Positions 8,269 to 17,416 of a DNA stretch of 54,274 bases are shown here, piece after piece. Each line of letters begins with the position of its first letter. Within the stretch, counting starts at the first letter, position 1. Source of the DNA: an uncultured Paludibacter sp. (GTDB lineage: Bacteria; Bacteroidota; Bacteroidia; Bacteroidales; Paludibacteraceae); assembly GCA_937897985.1 (NCBI GenBank), contig CALCBD010000064.1, positions 1 to 54,274 on the forward strand, read 5' to 3'. The notes beneath the pieces were generated by a model that was given only the letters and a program-made list of their open reading frames with translations, made no database searches and had not been told where the DNA came from. The position numbers and the translations under genes are program-made.

Positions 8269-8427
8269 TCAGGAGTGACCACCAACAATAATGCGCATGA
8301 TTTTCAGGTTCAAAACCACAAATCGAAAAAGCTGAAAGAAAATATTTTTTCTCCAGAACAAAGTGTTTTTGGTTGGAACAGGCGGATACGATTCATCGTA
8401 GTAGCCTCTTACTATATTATTAGCCAT
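8269..8427 (-). CDS. 52-aa microprotein downstream of the SQR-like gene
   Basis: ATG at 8427, stop at 8269-8271. The product begins MANNIVRGYYDESYPPVPTK and continues with an aromatic, basic, amphipathic segment (TLFWRKNIFFQLFRFVVLNL) before ending IMRIIVGGHS. The start lies 25 bases after the SQR-like stop, so the two are probably one transcript. The composition (Tyr/Pro-rich start, Trp/Phe/Arg helix) is not that of random sequence. A role as membrane anchor or subunit of the flavoprotein is my inference. I have an unverified memory of similar short proteins next to SQR-like genes in related bacteria. Confidence 0.6.
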   Translation of the reverse strand: MANNIVRGYYDESYPPVPTKNTLFWRKNIFFQLFRFVVLNLKIMRIIVGGHS

Positions 8428-8452
8428 AATATTTAATCTTAATTATTTAATT

Positions 8453-9910
8453 TTATTCAGGAATCAGCCACCAGAAGGGATAACCTTTGGCTTTGTGAAT
8501 GAACATATAATGCAGGAAGAGCTTGATCCAGTGACCAGCCAGGCCGGCTTCGCCCACTGTGTACTTAATATCCCGACCCCATTCAGGGTATTTTTGCCAA
8601 TCGGGTACAATCGGGAAAACAGTCATTGTTGCAGCATTACCTGTAAACAGACCAAATCCGGCCGAAACCACGCAAGCAGCACCCATTTTACCCATCGAAG
8701 CTTTGTGTTTAAAATCGACCGTCCCGTGTTGAATCTGATCGACAATATTTAAAGCCACAATTTTTCCTATAACTCCCGAAGGCATACCTGTTCGCGGAGG
8801 AGCCGGTGTAATGAGTGTACCGTTAGGACTTTTCATCGGTTTTGAAATTTGATGCGGTGGAGCAAATGCAATTCCGGGTGCAAAAACATTCGGATATGCC
8901 TGATTCTGATAAGTTGATGGCCAGTCTTCGACACTCCAGTCCTCAAAATCTTTTGCAGAATAATCAGCATCAACTTTCATTAATCCCGATGGAGCAAAAA
9001 CAACTGAAGTAATATCATTTTCATTTCTATCAAAAGCTTTGATTCCCACTCCGGCAAAAGGTGGAATCAGCATAGCAAAGTCGAATTCAATGGTTTTATA
9101 ATCTCCGTCGAGGGTTTCGTAATGAGCAACCCCGTTTTCAATTTTATAGACTGCAGCACGTTTGATCCATTTGATACCATATTCGGCAAAAATAGATTCA
9201 CTAAAGACCTTTGTAGGAGTAACATAGCCACCTCTTTTCACGAAAGCGCCACCCATCCCGAAATCGCCTATTTCATATTCATTTGAAATCCAGGTAATGT
9301 CAGCCTTATCACTCAAACCGGCTTTTCTGATGGTATGAGCAACATTCAGCGCATATTCGAATGCAGCACCCTGACAGGTAGCGACTGCGTGTCCGGTTCC
9401 GATCAGAAATTTAAGTTTATCGCCTTTTTTCATCCTTTCCAAACAAAGCTGAAGTGCTTTCCAGGTTTCAGCAGCATGATCACACGAACAAACGGAATGG
9501 GTGAATTTTTGCGGTCCTAAACCTTCGGTTGCATCAAAATTTAACTTTGGCCCGGTAGCGTTTACAAGATAATCATATTCAACATCTTCAGTAATTCCTT
9601 TTTTATCTTCAGCCGTATACTGAATACTTACAAACCCTCTTGTTCCGGAGGCGTTACCTTCGGGATGAATAGAAAGAGCTTTCGCCTGTTTAAATTCAAT
9701 TTTCCACCGATCGTATACAGGTTTCAGTTTAAAACGAACCTGATCAACTGACATTTTACCAACTCCGACCCAGATATTTGAAGGTATCCACTGATAATAC
9801 TCCGAAGGGCTTATTACCACCACTTCGTGTTTATTTCCCAATTTCTTTTTTAAAAAAGCAGCCGCAGTATGTCCTGAAATACCCGCTCCTAAAACTACAA
9901 CTTTAGCCAT
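8453..9910 (-). CDS. Sulfide:quinone oxidoreductase-like FAD-dependent oxidoreductase
   Basis: 485 aa, no signal peptide. It starts with a Rossmann FAD-binding motif (VVVLGAGISGHTAAAFL) and a second nucleotide motif (NATGPKLNF, residues 117-125). Cys141/Cys143, Cys179 (ATCQGAAFEY) and Cys413 (GAACVVSAGF) match the three-cysteine layout of SQR enzymes, which oxidise sulfide at the flavin and pass electrons to the quinone pool. The C-terminus (WIKLFLHYMFIHKAKGYPFWW) is amphipathic and suits membrane attachment. Known SQR relatives also include NADH dehydrogenases of type 2 and flavocytochrome c sulfide dehydrogenase, but the Cys pattern favours SQR. A 52-aa ORF follows directly. A 20-nt palindrome lies 51 bases upstream of the start. 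Confidence 0.8.
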   Translation of the reverse strand: MAKVVVLGAGISGHTAAAFLKKKLGNKHEVVVISPSEYYQWIPSNIWVGVGKMSVDQVRFKLKPVYDRWKIEFKQAKALSIHPEGNASGTRGFVSIQYTAEDKKGITEDVEYDYLVNATGPKLNFDATEGLGPQKFTHSVCSCDHAAETWKALQLCLERMKKGDKLKFLIGTGHAVATCQGAAFEYALNVAHTIRKAGLSDKADITWISNEYEIGDFGMGGAFVKRGGYVTPTKVFSESIFAEYGIKWIKRAAVYKIENGVAHYETLDGDYKTIEFDFAMLIPPFAGVGIKAFDRNENDITSVVFAPSGLMKVDADYSAKDFEDWSVEDWPSTYQNQAYPNVFAPGIAFAPPHQISKPMKSPNGTLITPAPPRTGMPSGVIGKIVALNIVDQIQHGTVDFKHKASMGKMGAACVVSAGFGLFTGNAATMTVFPIVPDWQKYPEWGRDIKYTVGEAGLAGHWIKLFLHYMFIHKAKGYPFWWLIPE

Positions 9911-9960
9911 AAGTATTTTGATTTTTTACATAAGGAAAACACACAATTATAATTATTACA

Positions 9961-9980
9961 AATTTTGAATTTTCAAAATT
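9961..9980. promoter_or_regulatory. Palindrome upstream of the SQR-like gene, possible operator
   Basis: AATTTTGA, four bases (ATTT), TCAAAATT: a perfect 8-bp inverted repeat 51-70 bases before the minus-strand start at 9910, where a promoter and operator would lie. Very AT-rich, so chance is possible. No regulator gene adjoins it. Confidence 0.35.
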
Positions 9981-10155
9981 ATAAATTATTTTCAATTTAT
10001 GAAAAGATTTACAAAATTTTTAATCAAAAATCGGAACAGATGATAAAATTTGAAAAGAGCGTGCTTTATGGCATTATTTTTGTTTTTTCTTTGTCAAGAA
10101 TTGAAAGTTTATAAATAATTTGCGTTTAGTTAAAGGTATAAAATGATGTGTTAAG

Positions 10156-10193
10156 GAAAGCCGGTTATAATTAACCGGCTTTCTTCTTTTTTT
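10156..10193 (+). terminator. Strong intrinsic terminator on the plus strand with no upstream gene
   Basis: GAAAGCCGGTT, six-base loop ATAATT, AACCGGCTTTC, then TTCTTTTTTT. The 11-bp stem is perfect and GC-rich, and the T-run is only on the plus strand. The flanking genes are divergent (SQR-like minus, nagB plus), so there is no annotated gene for it to end. A promoter-like pair, TTTG at 10090-10093 and TTTG at 10119-10122 (with a mismatch in the TA), lies upstream, so a small RNA of about 65 nt from near 10129 is possible. Confidence 0.75.
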
Positions 10194-10299
10194 ATCAAAC
10201 AGACTTTATAAATTTGAAAATCAGAATATTTAATTATTTAAAGAATAAAAAAACTGAACATTTATTCAAAAAACCAAAGTCACAGAACAAAAAATTCCT

Positions 10300-10308
10300 T
10301 AACTTTGC
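10300..10308 (+). promoter_or_regulatory. Promoter -7 box for nagB
   Basis: TAACTTTGC is an exact TAnnTTTG match followed by C. Transcription would begin near 10314, leaving a leader of about 20 bases before the ATG at 10335. This rules out the TTG at 10305 as the start codon. No clear TTTG lies at the expected -33 position. Confidence 0.55.
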
Positions 10309-10334
10309 AGTCCGAAAAACTTAAAACTAAAAAA

Positions 10335-11147
10335 ATGAGAGTAATAATTGAACCGGATTATCAAAATGTGACCCAATGGGCTGCCAATTACATTGTAGCC
10401 AGAATAATCAAAGCACAACCAACCGCCGAAAAACCTTTTGTACTGGGCTTACCTACAGGCTCATCGCCATTGGCTGTATACAGGCGACTGATTGAATACT
10501 ACGAAAAAGGGGTGATATCGTTCGAACATGTTATCACTTTTAACATGGACGAATATGTCGGTCTGCCCAAAGAACACAGTGAAAGCTATTATACTTTTAT
10601 GTGGAAAAACTTTTTCAGTCACATCAATATCAAGCCCGAAAACGCTCATATTCTCGACGGTAATGCGACTGATCTGGTAGCCGAATGTGAAGCATACGAA
10701 GCAAAGATCAGGGAAGTTGGCGGAATTGACTTATTTATGGGAGGTATAGGACCCGATGGTCATATAGCTTTCAATGAACCAGCCTCCTCACTAACTTCGC
10801 GAACACGCGTAAAATCGCTTACAACCGACACTATCATAGCCAATTCACGATTTTTCGACAATGACGTGAATAAAGTTCCGAAAACGGCGCTGACCGTTGG
10901 TGTGGCAACTGTACTCGATGCCAAAGAAGTACTTATAATTGTGAACGGACACAACAAAGCCCGTGCATTGCGTCATGCCATAGAGGAACCAATCAGCCAG
11001 ATGTGGACTATAAGCGCACTGCAAATGCACCCGAAGGGTATCATTGTATGTGACTACGATGCATGTGCCGAACTGAAAGTTGGAACCTATAAATATTTTC
11101 TGGATATTGAGAAAGACAAACTTCTTCCTGACACATTATTATCCTGA
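10335..11147 (+). CDS. nagB: Glucosamine-6-phosphate deaminase
   Basis: 270 aa, the usual length. It converts glucosamine-6-phosphate to fructose-6-phosphate and ammonia in the cytoplasm, the last step of amino-sugar use. Family landmarks are clear: phosphate loop GLPTGSSPLAVYRRL, TFNMDEYVGLP with the catalytic Asp, SYYTFMWKNFFSHI, and GGIGPDGHIAFNEPASS with the conserved Asp/His/Glu. The start is ATG 10335 (MRVIIEPDY), chosen over an in-frame TTG at 10305 that overlaps the promoter. It is followed after about 218 bases by a GntR gene with its own promoter, so it may be independent of the PUL although on the same strand. Confidence 0.95.
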   Translation: MRVIIEPDYQNVTQWAANYIVARIIKAQPTAEKPFVLGLPTGSSPLAVYRRLIEYYEKGVISFEHVITFNMDEYVGLPKEHSESYYTFMWKNFFSHINIKPENAHILDGNATDLVAECEAYEAKIREVGGIDLFMGGIGPDGHIAFNEPASSLTSRTRVKSLTTDTIIANSRFFDNDVNKVPKTALTVGVATVLDAKEVLIIVNGHNKARALRHAIEEPISQMWTISALQMHPKGIIVCDYDACAELKVGTYKYFLDIEKDKLLPDTLLS

Positions 11148-11284
11148 TTTTCAGTCACTGATAGAAAAAAATATCAACATCAGGCAATTGATTTGAATAA
11201 GTAATAATGCGATTAGGTTGCTCAGTTTTATTAAATGACATAAAAATAAACCGGTTTAATTATTAAATATTAAATATTTCAATA

Positions 11285-11302
11285 TATATTTGCACGCAAA
11301 TA
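11285..11302 (+). promoter_or_regulatory. Promoter -7 box and overlapping palindrome before the GntR gene
   Basis: TATATTTGC at 11285-11293 matches TAnnTTTG. Over it lies the inverted repeat ATTTGC-AC-GCAAAT (about 11288-11301), a possible operator at the start site. It is not the same sequence as the palindromes before susC. The -33 element is poor (TTTA). Confidence 0.45.
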
Positions 11303-11364
11303 TTTTACTTTTTTTAACCATATATTTTGAAGGTAATTTCAACCGATTTTTGAATTATTAAAGA

Positions 11365-12078
11365 ATGTCAGAAACTATTGTAAAAATTAAAGAGCAAAAC
11401 ACTGATAAACAGTCAGATTTTGTCATTTCTCAAATCAAGGAAATGATAAATTCCGGTGCATTAAAACCCGGTGATAAATTGCCTGCTGAGCGAAAATTAG
11501 CCGTCGACTTTGGAGTTGGTCGCACTCAGATACGCGAAGCTTTACACAAACTTGAATTTTATGGTATCATCAAAACCTTGCCGCAAAGTGGCTCGGTAGT
11601 CAATGGTTTAGACATTACGACACTCGATGGTTTAATATCTGATGTGCTCAATCTTCAGGATTATGATTTTCTTTCGTTGGTTGAAACACGTGTTGTACTC
11701 GAAATTAACGCTATTCGTTTGTGTGCAGAAAGGCACACCAGTGCTGATTTGGAAATACTGGAAAAAACGCTCGAAAATTACATAAAATACTACGATACGG
11801 ATGACCGTGTCAGTTACGATTTTGCTTTTCACAGGGCCATTGCCGAGGCAAGTCACAACCCCGTTCTTAAAGCCATGTTGATGATTGTAATTCCGGACAT
11901 AATGACGATATACCAGCGCGACAGAATTTGTGCCCCTAATTTAGCCGTTTCGGACGAACATTCGCAAATGCTGGATGCAATTAAAAAACGGGATCCGGAT
12001 CGTGCCGGCGAAATTATGAGTTTGCATCTGCAGGGGGTTCTGGAATTTGCTAAATCCCGGTTAAATCACGTCAATTAA
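11365..12078 (+). CDS. GntR/FadR-family transcriptional regulator
   Basis: 237 aa. Winged-helix GntR domain at about residues 12-80 (DFVISQIKEMINSGALKPGD, LPAERKLAVDFGVGRTQIREAL, then the wing GIIKTLPQSGSVV), followed by an all-helical FCD ligand domain with DFAFHRAIAEASHNPVL and a later SDEHSQM, giving the Asp/His set that binds a metal and an acid ligand in this family. FCD regulators of this kind usually sense sugar acids. It sits 5' of the susC gene on the same strand and is ended by a terminator, while two FadR-like palindromes overlap the susC promoter; it most likely represses the PUL until a uronate breakdown product binds. Ligand identity is not readable from the sequence. Confidence 0.9.
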   Translation: MSETIVKIKEQNTDKQSDFVISQIKEMINSGALKPGDKLPAERKLAVDFGVGRTQIREALHKLEFYGIIKTLPQSGSVVNGLDITTLDGLISDVLNLQDYDFLSLVETRVVLEINAIRLCAERHTSADLEILEKTLENYIKYYDTDDRVSYDFAFHRAIAEASHNPVLKAMLMIVIPDIMTIYQRDRICAPNLAVSDEHSQMLDAIKKRDPDRAGEIMSLHLQGVLEFAKSRLNHVN

Positions 12079-12119
12079 TCAACCTCCCGACAAAAGAATT
12101 TTCAACTATATTTGAATTT

Positions 12120-12153
12120 AAAAGCTATCCTGCGCTCAGGGTAGCTTTTTTTT
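12120..12153 (+). terminator. Intrinsic terminator after the GntR gene
   Basis: AAAAGCTATCCTG, loop CGCT, CAGGGTAGCTTTT, then more T residues. The stem is about 13 bp with one G-T pair. It separates the regulator from the susC operon. Confidence 0.85.
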
Positions 12154-12427
12154 ATACATTCTGCTTCTCTTCAATTATTTATCAATCCCGAACAATCGCC
12201 TGAAATTCAACAGGAAGGACAAAACAAAACATATACTGCGCAGGAAAGATTCATACCGCACAAAAATGATGATCAATTCAAATACCCGGTTGATATGAAA
12301 AACAATTCAACAGAATATTTTATCCAATCGGTTCATGTAAAATAAATGGGAGTACATTTTCTTTAATTTTCAAAAATTTCTCAATTTCATGTTTAAAAAC
12401 ATAAATCAAAAAATAATAGACAAAAAA

Positions 12428-12484
12428 TTTGGGCAAATGTATAAATTGTCCTACTTTTGGTCGACCAATTAACTGGTTGACCAA
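12428..12484 (+). promoter_or_regulatory. susC promoter with two FadR-like operators
   Basis: TTTG at 12428-12431, a 20-base spacer, and TACTTTTG at 12452-12459 form a full-consensus Bacteroidota promoter. TTGGTCGACCAA (12457-12468, perfect palindrome) overlaps the -7 box and start site; CTGGTTGACCAA (12473-12484) follows 4 bases later, with the two centres 16 bp apart. Both fit the TGGTnnnACCA-type sites known for FadR-family regulators. A GntR/FadR protein is encoded just upstream, so repression by blocking initiation is a direct inference. Confidence 0.75.
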
Positions 12485-12572
12485 TTAATAAAACAATCAA
12501 ATAAACATAAAGCACTAATAAAAAGTATTTTAAAGGAAATTATTAACAATTTATCATTAAAATTTCGAATAC

Positions 12573-15500
12573 ATGAAAAAAAAATCAATCAAGCAATCCG
12601 TAAGAAAGGCAATGCTGAGTTTTGTAATTCTGTTTACGATAACGGCAACTGCATTTTCACAACAAAAAGTCAGCGGAACTGTAACCGACAGTAACAAAGA
12701 ACCGTTAATCGGAGTAACAGTTTTGGTAAGTGGCTCAAAAACAGGAACCATAACAGACTTTGACGGGAAATACTCCATTCAGGTACCCAACAGTAAGTCA
12801 ACAATTGTATTTTCATACATTGGTTACAAAACGATAACGAAAGAAACCGGCAATCAGTCAACAATAAATGTAGTAATGACAGAAGATGCAAAAGAGATGG
12901 ATGAAGTAGTTGTTGTTGCCTACGGAACACAAAAAAAATCGCATCTTACAGGAGCGGTAGCCTCATTGAAAGCCGAAGGACTGGATGAAGTGCCGGTAGC
13001 CCGTGTCGATCAGGCATTACAGGGAAAGATGGCGGGAGTATCAATCAACAACAACAACCCGGAAGCAGGAGAAAAACCACAAATCCGGATTCGTGGATTA
13101 GGTTCCATATCGGCAAGTAATGAACCGCTCGTTGTAGTTGATGGTTTTCCTATTCAGGACGGGTTATCGATGGTAAGCATGGGTGACGTAGAATCAATTG
13201 AAGTATTGAAAGATGCCGCTTCGGCAGCATTGTACGGCTCACGGGCAGCAGGAGGTGTAATTCTGGTAACCACCAAGTCGGGAAATGTTAAGAAAGCCAA
13301 GTACTCATTTAAAATGTACAAAGGAGTAACCTCAGCATTAAAACTACCGGAAATGCTCTCTACTCAGGAATATACTGAACTTTTGTACGCCGAAGCAGCT
13401 CAGCGTTTACTTGATCCGTCAGTAAACGGAATTGCTGCTGAAACAATGGCTTATAACAAAATAGCCGATACTGAACGTGCCGGCTACCTGATATTAAAAA
13501 ACATGGTAGATCAACCCACCGACTGGCTGAGTGAAGGTCTCCGTGAATTCGGTTCGAAGCAGAACTATCAGTTAAGTGCCTCAGGTGGTAATAACAATAT
13601 GAAATATTTTGTATCGGGCAATTATACCAGCGAAGAAGGAATCATGAAAAACAGCACCTACGATAAATATACCTTCAGAGTAAAAACCGATATCAACCTA
13701 TCCAAAAAAATTACACTCGGCATCAACTTAAGTCCGACATTCAGCCGACAGGAAAGACCTGCAGTTGATTTGACAGATTATATGCGATTCCCATCATGGA
13801 TGCCAATCAGACACAATGCGGCAACTGCAGCTTTGACAAGTCAGTCGGGCACAACAACCCGTAAAGCAGGTGACTATGCTCAACCAAGTGATTTCAACGG
13901 CATCAATATCAGTGGCTTAGGACTTGAAAATGATGTATGGTACCTGGCAGGCGTGAATCCTTTCAGTTCGAGTAATCAGAATCCGGTTTCTATTCGCGAA
14001 AGGACAAGTATATTTACCGATGAATACAAATTACAGGGAAATACCTATCTGAACTTTGAAATACTAAAAGGATTGAATTTCAAAACATCGAATAGTATGT
14101 ATGCATCGTACAAGGAATACAACAGGAAAGAACAGACTTCGGCCAATAAAGCCGGTAATCCGAATATGCTGACAAGGCAAATGACATTACGGACAGAATT
14201 GTTGTCGGAAAACTTACTGACCTATGATACCAAAAAAGGCGGACACGAAATTAATGCGCTTGCAGGGGTAACCTTCCAGACAAGAAACAACCGTTACAAT
14301 GCAATGGTAGCAACCACTTTCCCCGATGAAGAAATTCTTTCTTTTAATCTGGCTTCACAACTTATCCTCGATAGCCCGACCATTCCGGGAACCACATCTT
14401 TTTATTATTCAGAAGCACTGATGTCATTGCTTGGACGTGTAAATTACACTTATAAAGGAAAATACCTTGCTTCAGTCACCATGAGAGCAGATGGTTCATC
14501 ACTCTTCGCAAGTGGTCATAAATGGGATAAGTTCCCCGCAGGTTCATTGGGCTGGAGGATTTCGGAAGAATCGTTTATGAAAAAATTCGACTGGTTGTCG
14601 AATCTGAAAATCAGAGCAAGTTACGGTCTGACCGGTAACAATGGAATTCCACAATACGCTTATATGAACAGAATCAACACCAATAATTACGTTTTTGGTA
14701 CCGGAAACGGAGCTTTGGTTACAGGAATGGCATCGAATGATGATATTCTGGGAAATCCGGATTTGACCTGGGAACGACTGGCAGAAGCCAACTACGGTCT
14801 GGATTTGGGTTTATTCAACAGCAGATTGAACCTTTCGGTGGAATTTTATAATTCAAACACATCGCGCATGATTCTCGGTCAACCATCGATGTTTGTTACC
14901 GGACATAAAACTTTCTGGAATAATATCGGAAAAGTAAACAACAAAGGGCTTGAAGCAGAAATTACCACTACCAATATAACCAACAGGAAATTTACATGGA
15001 AAACCACAGCAAATATTTCGACCAATAAAAATACATTGCTGAATTATGGCGACAAAGTAAAAGAAGATAATTTCGGCGAAAGAAGTGAAGTATACCGTGC
15101 TTTGGTTGGTCAGCCATCCATTCAGTATTTCGGATATAAAACCGATGGAGTATGGACAACATTCGAAGAAGTAGCAGCCGCAAAAGCAGCAGGTGAAACA
15201 GTAAACGGTGTATTTGTACCTTTTACCTATTCAAAGTTTGCACCGGTAGTCGGTGGATTGAAAGTAAAAAACACCAATGGTGATAATAAAATTGATACTG
15301 ACGACCGCGTTGTACTCGGAGATCCGTTTCCTGATTTCACATGGGGAATCACGAATACATTTATGTATAATAACTTTGACTTAAGTTTCTTGTGGCAGGG
15401 AGTACAGGGTGTTGAAATTCTGAACGGAAATGTCAATTATAATGAGCAATTACGTCTGAATAAGGCTTATACAAACAACCGTTATGTAAGTCCGATGTTC

Positions 15501-15839
15501 CCGGGTGATGGTAAAACCGTATATTCGACCACCACAGCCGGAAGTGATTTGATGTTGACAGATTATTGTATTGAAGATGGTTCGTATGCCGCATTACGCG
15601 ATTTGACATTTGGATACAAACTACCGAACAGGATAGTTAAATCAATAAATATAAGCGATTTAAGAGTATATTTTTCGGGACAAAACTTAGTTTATATCAT
15701 GGCCTCAGATTACAGGGGTATCAATCCAGAAGCGCGTAAAACAACTTCACAATATACCAATCCATTGGTTGACGGATATCAGCGGGGTGCATTTCCACTC
15801 AACAGAACGTTTACTCTCGGAGTTGATATTTCATTTTAA
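12573..15839 (+). CDS. SusC-type TonB-dependent glycan transporter
   Basis: 1088 aa, usual SusC size. Signal peptide (AMLSFVILFTITATAFSQ), then a carboxypeptidase-like domain (KVSGTVTDSNKEPLIGVTVLV), TonB box region (DEVVVVAYGTQKKSHLTGAV), plug with IEVLKDAASAALYGSRAAGGVILVTTK in shorter form, and a large barrel to the C-terminus (RTFTLGVDISF). It forms the outer-membrane channel that takes up oligosaccharides captured by its SusD partner, 29 bases downstream. It is the first gene after the regulated promoter at 12428-12484. The specificity cannot be read from the SusC sequence itself; the downstream lyases suggest a uronic-acid polymer. Confidence 0.95.
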   Translation: MKKKSIKQSVRKAMLSFVILFTITATAFSQQKVSGTVTDSNKEPLIGVTVLVSGSKTGTITDFDGKYSIQVPNSKSTIVFSYIGYKTITKETGNQSTINVVMTEDAKEMDEVVVVAYGTQKKSHLTGAVASLKAEGLDEVPVARVDQALQGKMAGVSINNNNPEAGEKPQIRIRGLGSISASNEPLVVVDGFPIQDGLSMVSMGDVESIEVLKDAASAALYGSRAAGGVILVTTKSGNVKKAKYSFKMYKGVTSALKLPEMLSTQEYTELLYAEAAQRLLDPSVNGIAAETMAYNKIADTERAGYLILKNMVDQPTDWLSEGLREFGSKQNYQLSASGGNNNMKYFVSGNYTSEEGIMKNSTYDKYTFRVKTDINLSKKITLGINLSPTFSRQERPAVDLTDYMRFPSWMPIRHNAATAALTSQSGTTTRKAGDYAQPSDFNGINISGLGLENDVWYLAGVNPFSSSNQNPVSIRERTSIFTDEYKLQGNTYLNFEILKGLNFKTSNSMYASYKEYNRKEQTSANKAGNPNMLTRQMTLRTELLSENLLTYDTKKGGHEINALAGVTFQTRNNRYNAMVATTFPDEEILSFNLASQLILDSPTIPGTTSFYYSEALMSLLGRVNYTYKGKYLASVTMRADGSSLFASGHKWDKFPAGSLGWRISEESFMKKFDWLSNLKIRASYGLTGNNGIPQYAYMNRINTNNYVFGTGNGALVTGMASNDDILGNPDLTWERLAEANYGLDLGLFNSRLNLSVEFYNSNTSRMILGQPSMFVTGHKTFWNNIGKVNNKGLEAEITTTNITNRKFTWKTTANISTNKNTLLNYGDKVKEDNFGERSEVYRALVGQPSIQYFGYKTDGVWTTFEEVAAAKAAGETVNGVFVPFTYSKFAPVVGGLKVKNTNGDNKIDTDDRVVLGDPFPDFTWGITNTFMYNNFDLSFLWQGVQGVEILNGNVNYNEQLRLNKAYTNNRYVSPMFPGDGKTVYSTTTAGSDLMLTDYCIEDGSYAALRDLTFGYKLPNRIVKSINISDLRVYFSGQNLVYIMASDYRGINPEARKTTSQYTNPLVDGYQRGAFPLNRTFTLGVDISF

Positions 15840-15868
15840 TCAAATAACAAGTAAAAATTACAAAAAAG

Positions 15869-17407
15869 ATGAAAAGCAAAATATATTTATCAATCCTTAT
15901 ATTAGCAGCGTTTACCCTTTCGGGCTGCGAAAGTTTTTTAACGGAAATTCCCGAATCGGCATTGACTTCTGCTGATTTTTACACTACCAGTACCCGAATT
16001 AATCAGGGAGTCATCGGTTGTTACAACGGTATGGCTGCCATCCAGCAGGACGAATGGATGTACACCGAATTGCGCAGCGACAACACCTGGCAATACAGCA
16101 CCGGTTCAAGTGCAACTGCCCGGATTGAACAGACAGATATTGCGTCATTCCGCACATCACCGAGTTTGCCGGCTTTACAAACCTATTGGTACAAGATATT
16201 CCAGAATATACTGAATATCAACACAGTATTACCTTCGGTTGCAGATAATAAATATGTAACTGTAGAAACTGAAAGAGCACAATATGAAGCAGAATTGCTG
16301 TTTATGAGGGCATATCATTATTATACACTTGTCAATCTTTTCGGCGACATGTTTAAAATCACAAAAGTGATGGGGCCCAACGAAGCAAAGAAAATTGTCC
16401 GCTCGCCGGTGAGTGAGATCTATAATGAAATAATAATTCCTGATTTGATTAAAGCAGCATCGCAGGCACCTGCAGGTTATCCCGACGTTGAAAAAGGACG
16501 TATCACAAAATGGGCAGCAAAAGGATTGCTGGCAAAAGTTTACATGATGTTAGGCGGTACACAAAACCTTGCCCTCGCTAAAACACTTCTGGAAGAAGTA
16601 ATGGCAGCACCTCAACACGGATTGCTTACAGGTACAGGCGCATACGCAAGTATTTTCAGTGTTAATAATGAAATGAATAAGGAAATTATTTTTGCCATTC
16701 GTTACAAAGGCGGAAGTCTGGGAATAGGATCCACATTCTGGCCTACCTTTGCACCGCTTGGATCGGCCAATCAGTTTCTGAAATTAGGTACGCCACTGGG
16801 TTACAACACTCCAACCAACGAAATTAAAGCACTTTTCGAAGCAAATCCTGCAGATACACGTAAGGATGCATGTTATAAAGTATGGGTGGTTTCACCAACA
16901 TCAAGTGTAAGTTACGTTTCAAAATACATGGACGCCGGAATGACACAGGCCTCGCAGGCTGAGAATGACTGGATTGTGCTGAGATATGCAGATATTGTAT
17001 TATTATATGCCGAAGTCCTTGCACAGGATGGTAATTTTGCCACAGCACATAATTATGTCAATCAGATTCGCAGCAGAGCAGGTTTGGCTAATATCGGACC
17101 TTTCGGTTCAAAAACCGAAGCATTGGATGCAGTTTATGCAGAACGCAGGTTAGAACTTGCCTTCGAAAATCAACGCTGGTTCGATTTACTGAGAATGGCA
17201 AAATCGTACGATAATCCTGATAAACCGGTTGAAATTATGATTCAGCACACTTTTGTTACCGACTGGACACTCAATTATTCAAAGTATTATCCGATTCAGC
17301 CGCCCGAACAACGCTTTTATATCAAAGAACGTTTATTACTGCCGATTCCGCAAACCGAAATTGACACTAATAATGAGATTAAGATTCCTCAAAACGAAAC
17401 TTATTAA
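15869..17407 (+). CDS. SusD-type glycan-binding lipoprotein (RagB/SusD)
   Basis: 512 aa. Signal peptide with lipobox (FTLSGC, Cys about residue 19), then helical TPR-like repeats with typical SusD wording: AELLFMRAYHYYTLVNLFGDM near residues 140-160, RADIV-like WIVLRYADIVLLYAEVLAQ near 370, and YAERRLELAFENQRWFDLLR near 425. It caps the SusC channel on the cell surface and binds the polysaccharide. Immediately after it, a hairpin (17417-17438) may reduce expression of the downstream enzymes relative to SusC/SusD. Confidence 0.95.
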   Translation: MKSKIYLSILILAAFTLSGCESFLTEIPESALTSADFYTTSTRINQGVIGCYNGMAAIQQDEWMYTELRSDNTWQYSTGSSATARIEQTDIASFRTSPSLPALQTYWYKIFQNILNINTVLPSVADNKYVTVETERAQYEAELLFMRAYHYYTLVNLFGDMFKITKVMGPNEAKKIVRSPVSEIYNEIIIPDLIKAASQAPAGYPDVEKGRITKWAAKGLLAKVYMMLGGTQNLALAKTLLEEVMAAPQHGLLTGTGAYASIFSVNNEMNKEIIFAIRYKGGSLGIGSTFWPTFAPLGSANQFLKLGTPLGYNTPTNEIKALFEANPADTRKDACYKVWVVSPTSSVSYVSKYMDAGMTQASQAENDWIVLRYADIVLLYAEVLAQDGNFATAHNYVNQIRSRAGLANIGPFGSKTEALDAVYAERRLELAFENQRWFDLLRMAKSYDNPDKPVEIMIQHTFVTDWTLNYSKYYPIQPPEQRFYIKERLLLPIPQTEIDTNNEIKIPQNETY

Positions 17408-17416
17408 AAATCCGAA

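Noticed and set aside
8295..8320. tRNA-like T-loop (GGTTCAAAACC)
   Set aside because: No acceptor or anticodon stems fit around it; it lies inside the 52-aa ORF.
10156..10193. Terminator for the SQR-like gene
   Set aside because: That gene runs minus and away from it, and the T-run is only on the plus strand.
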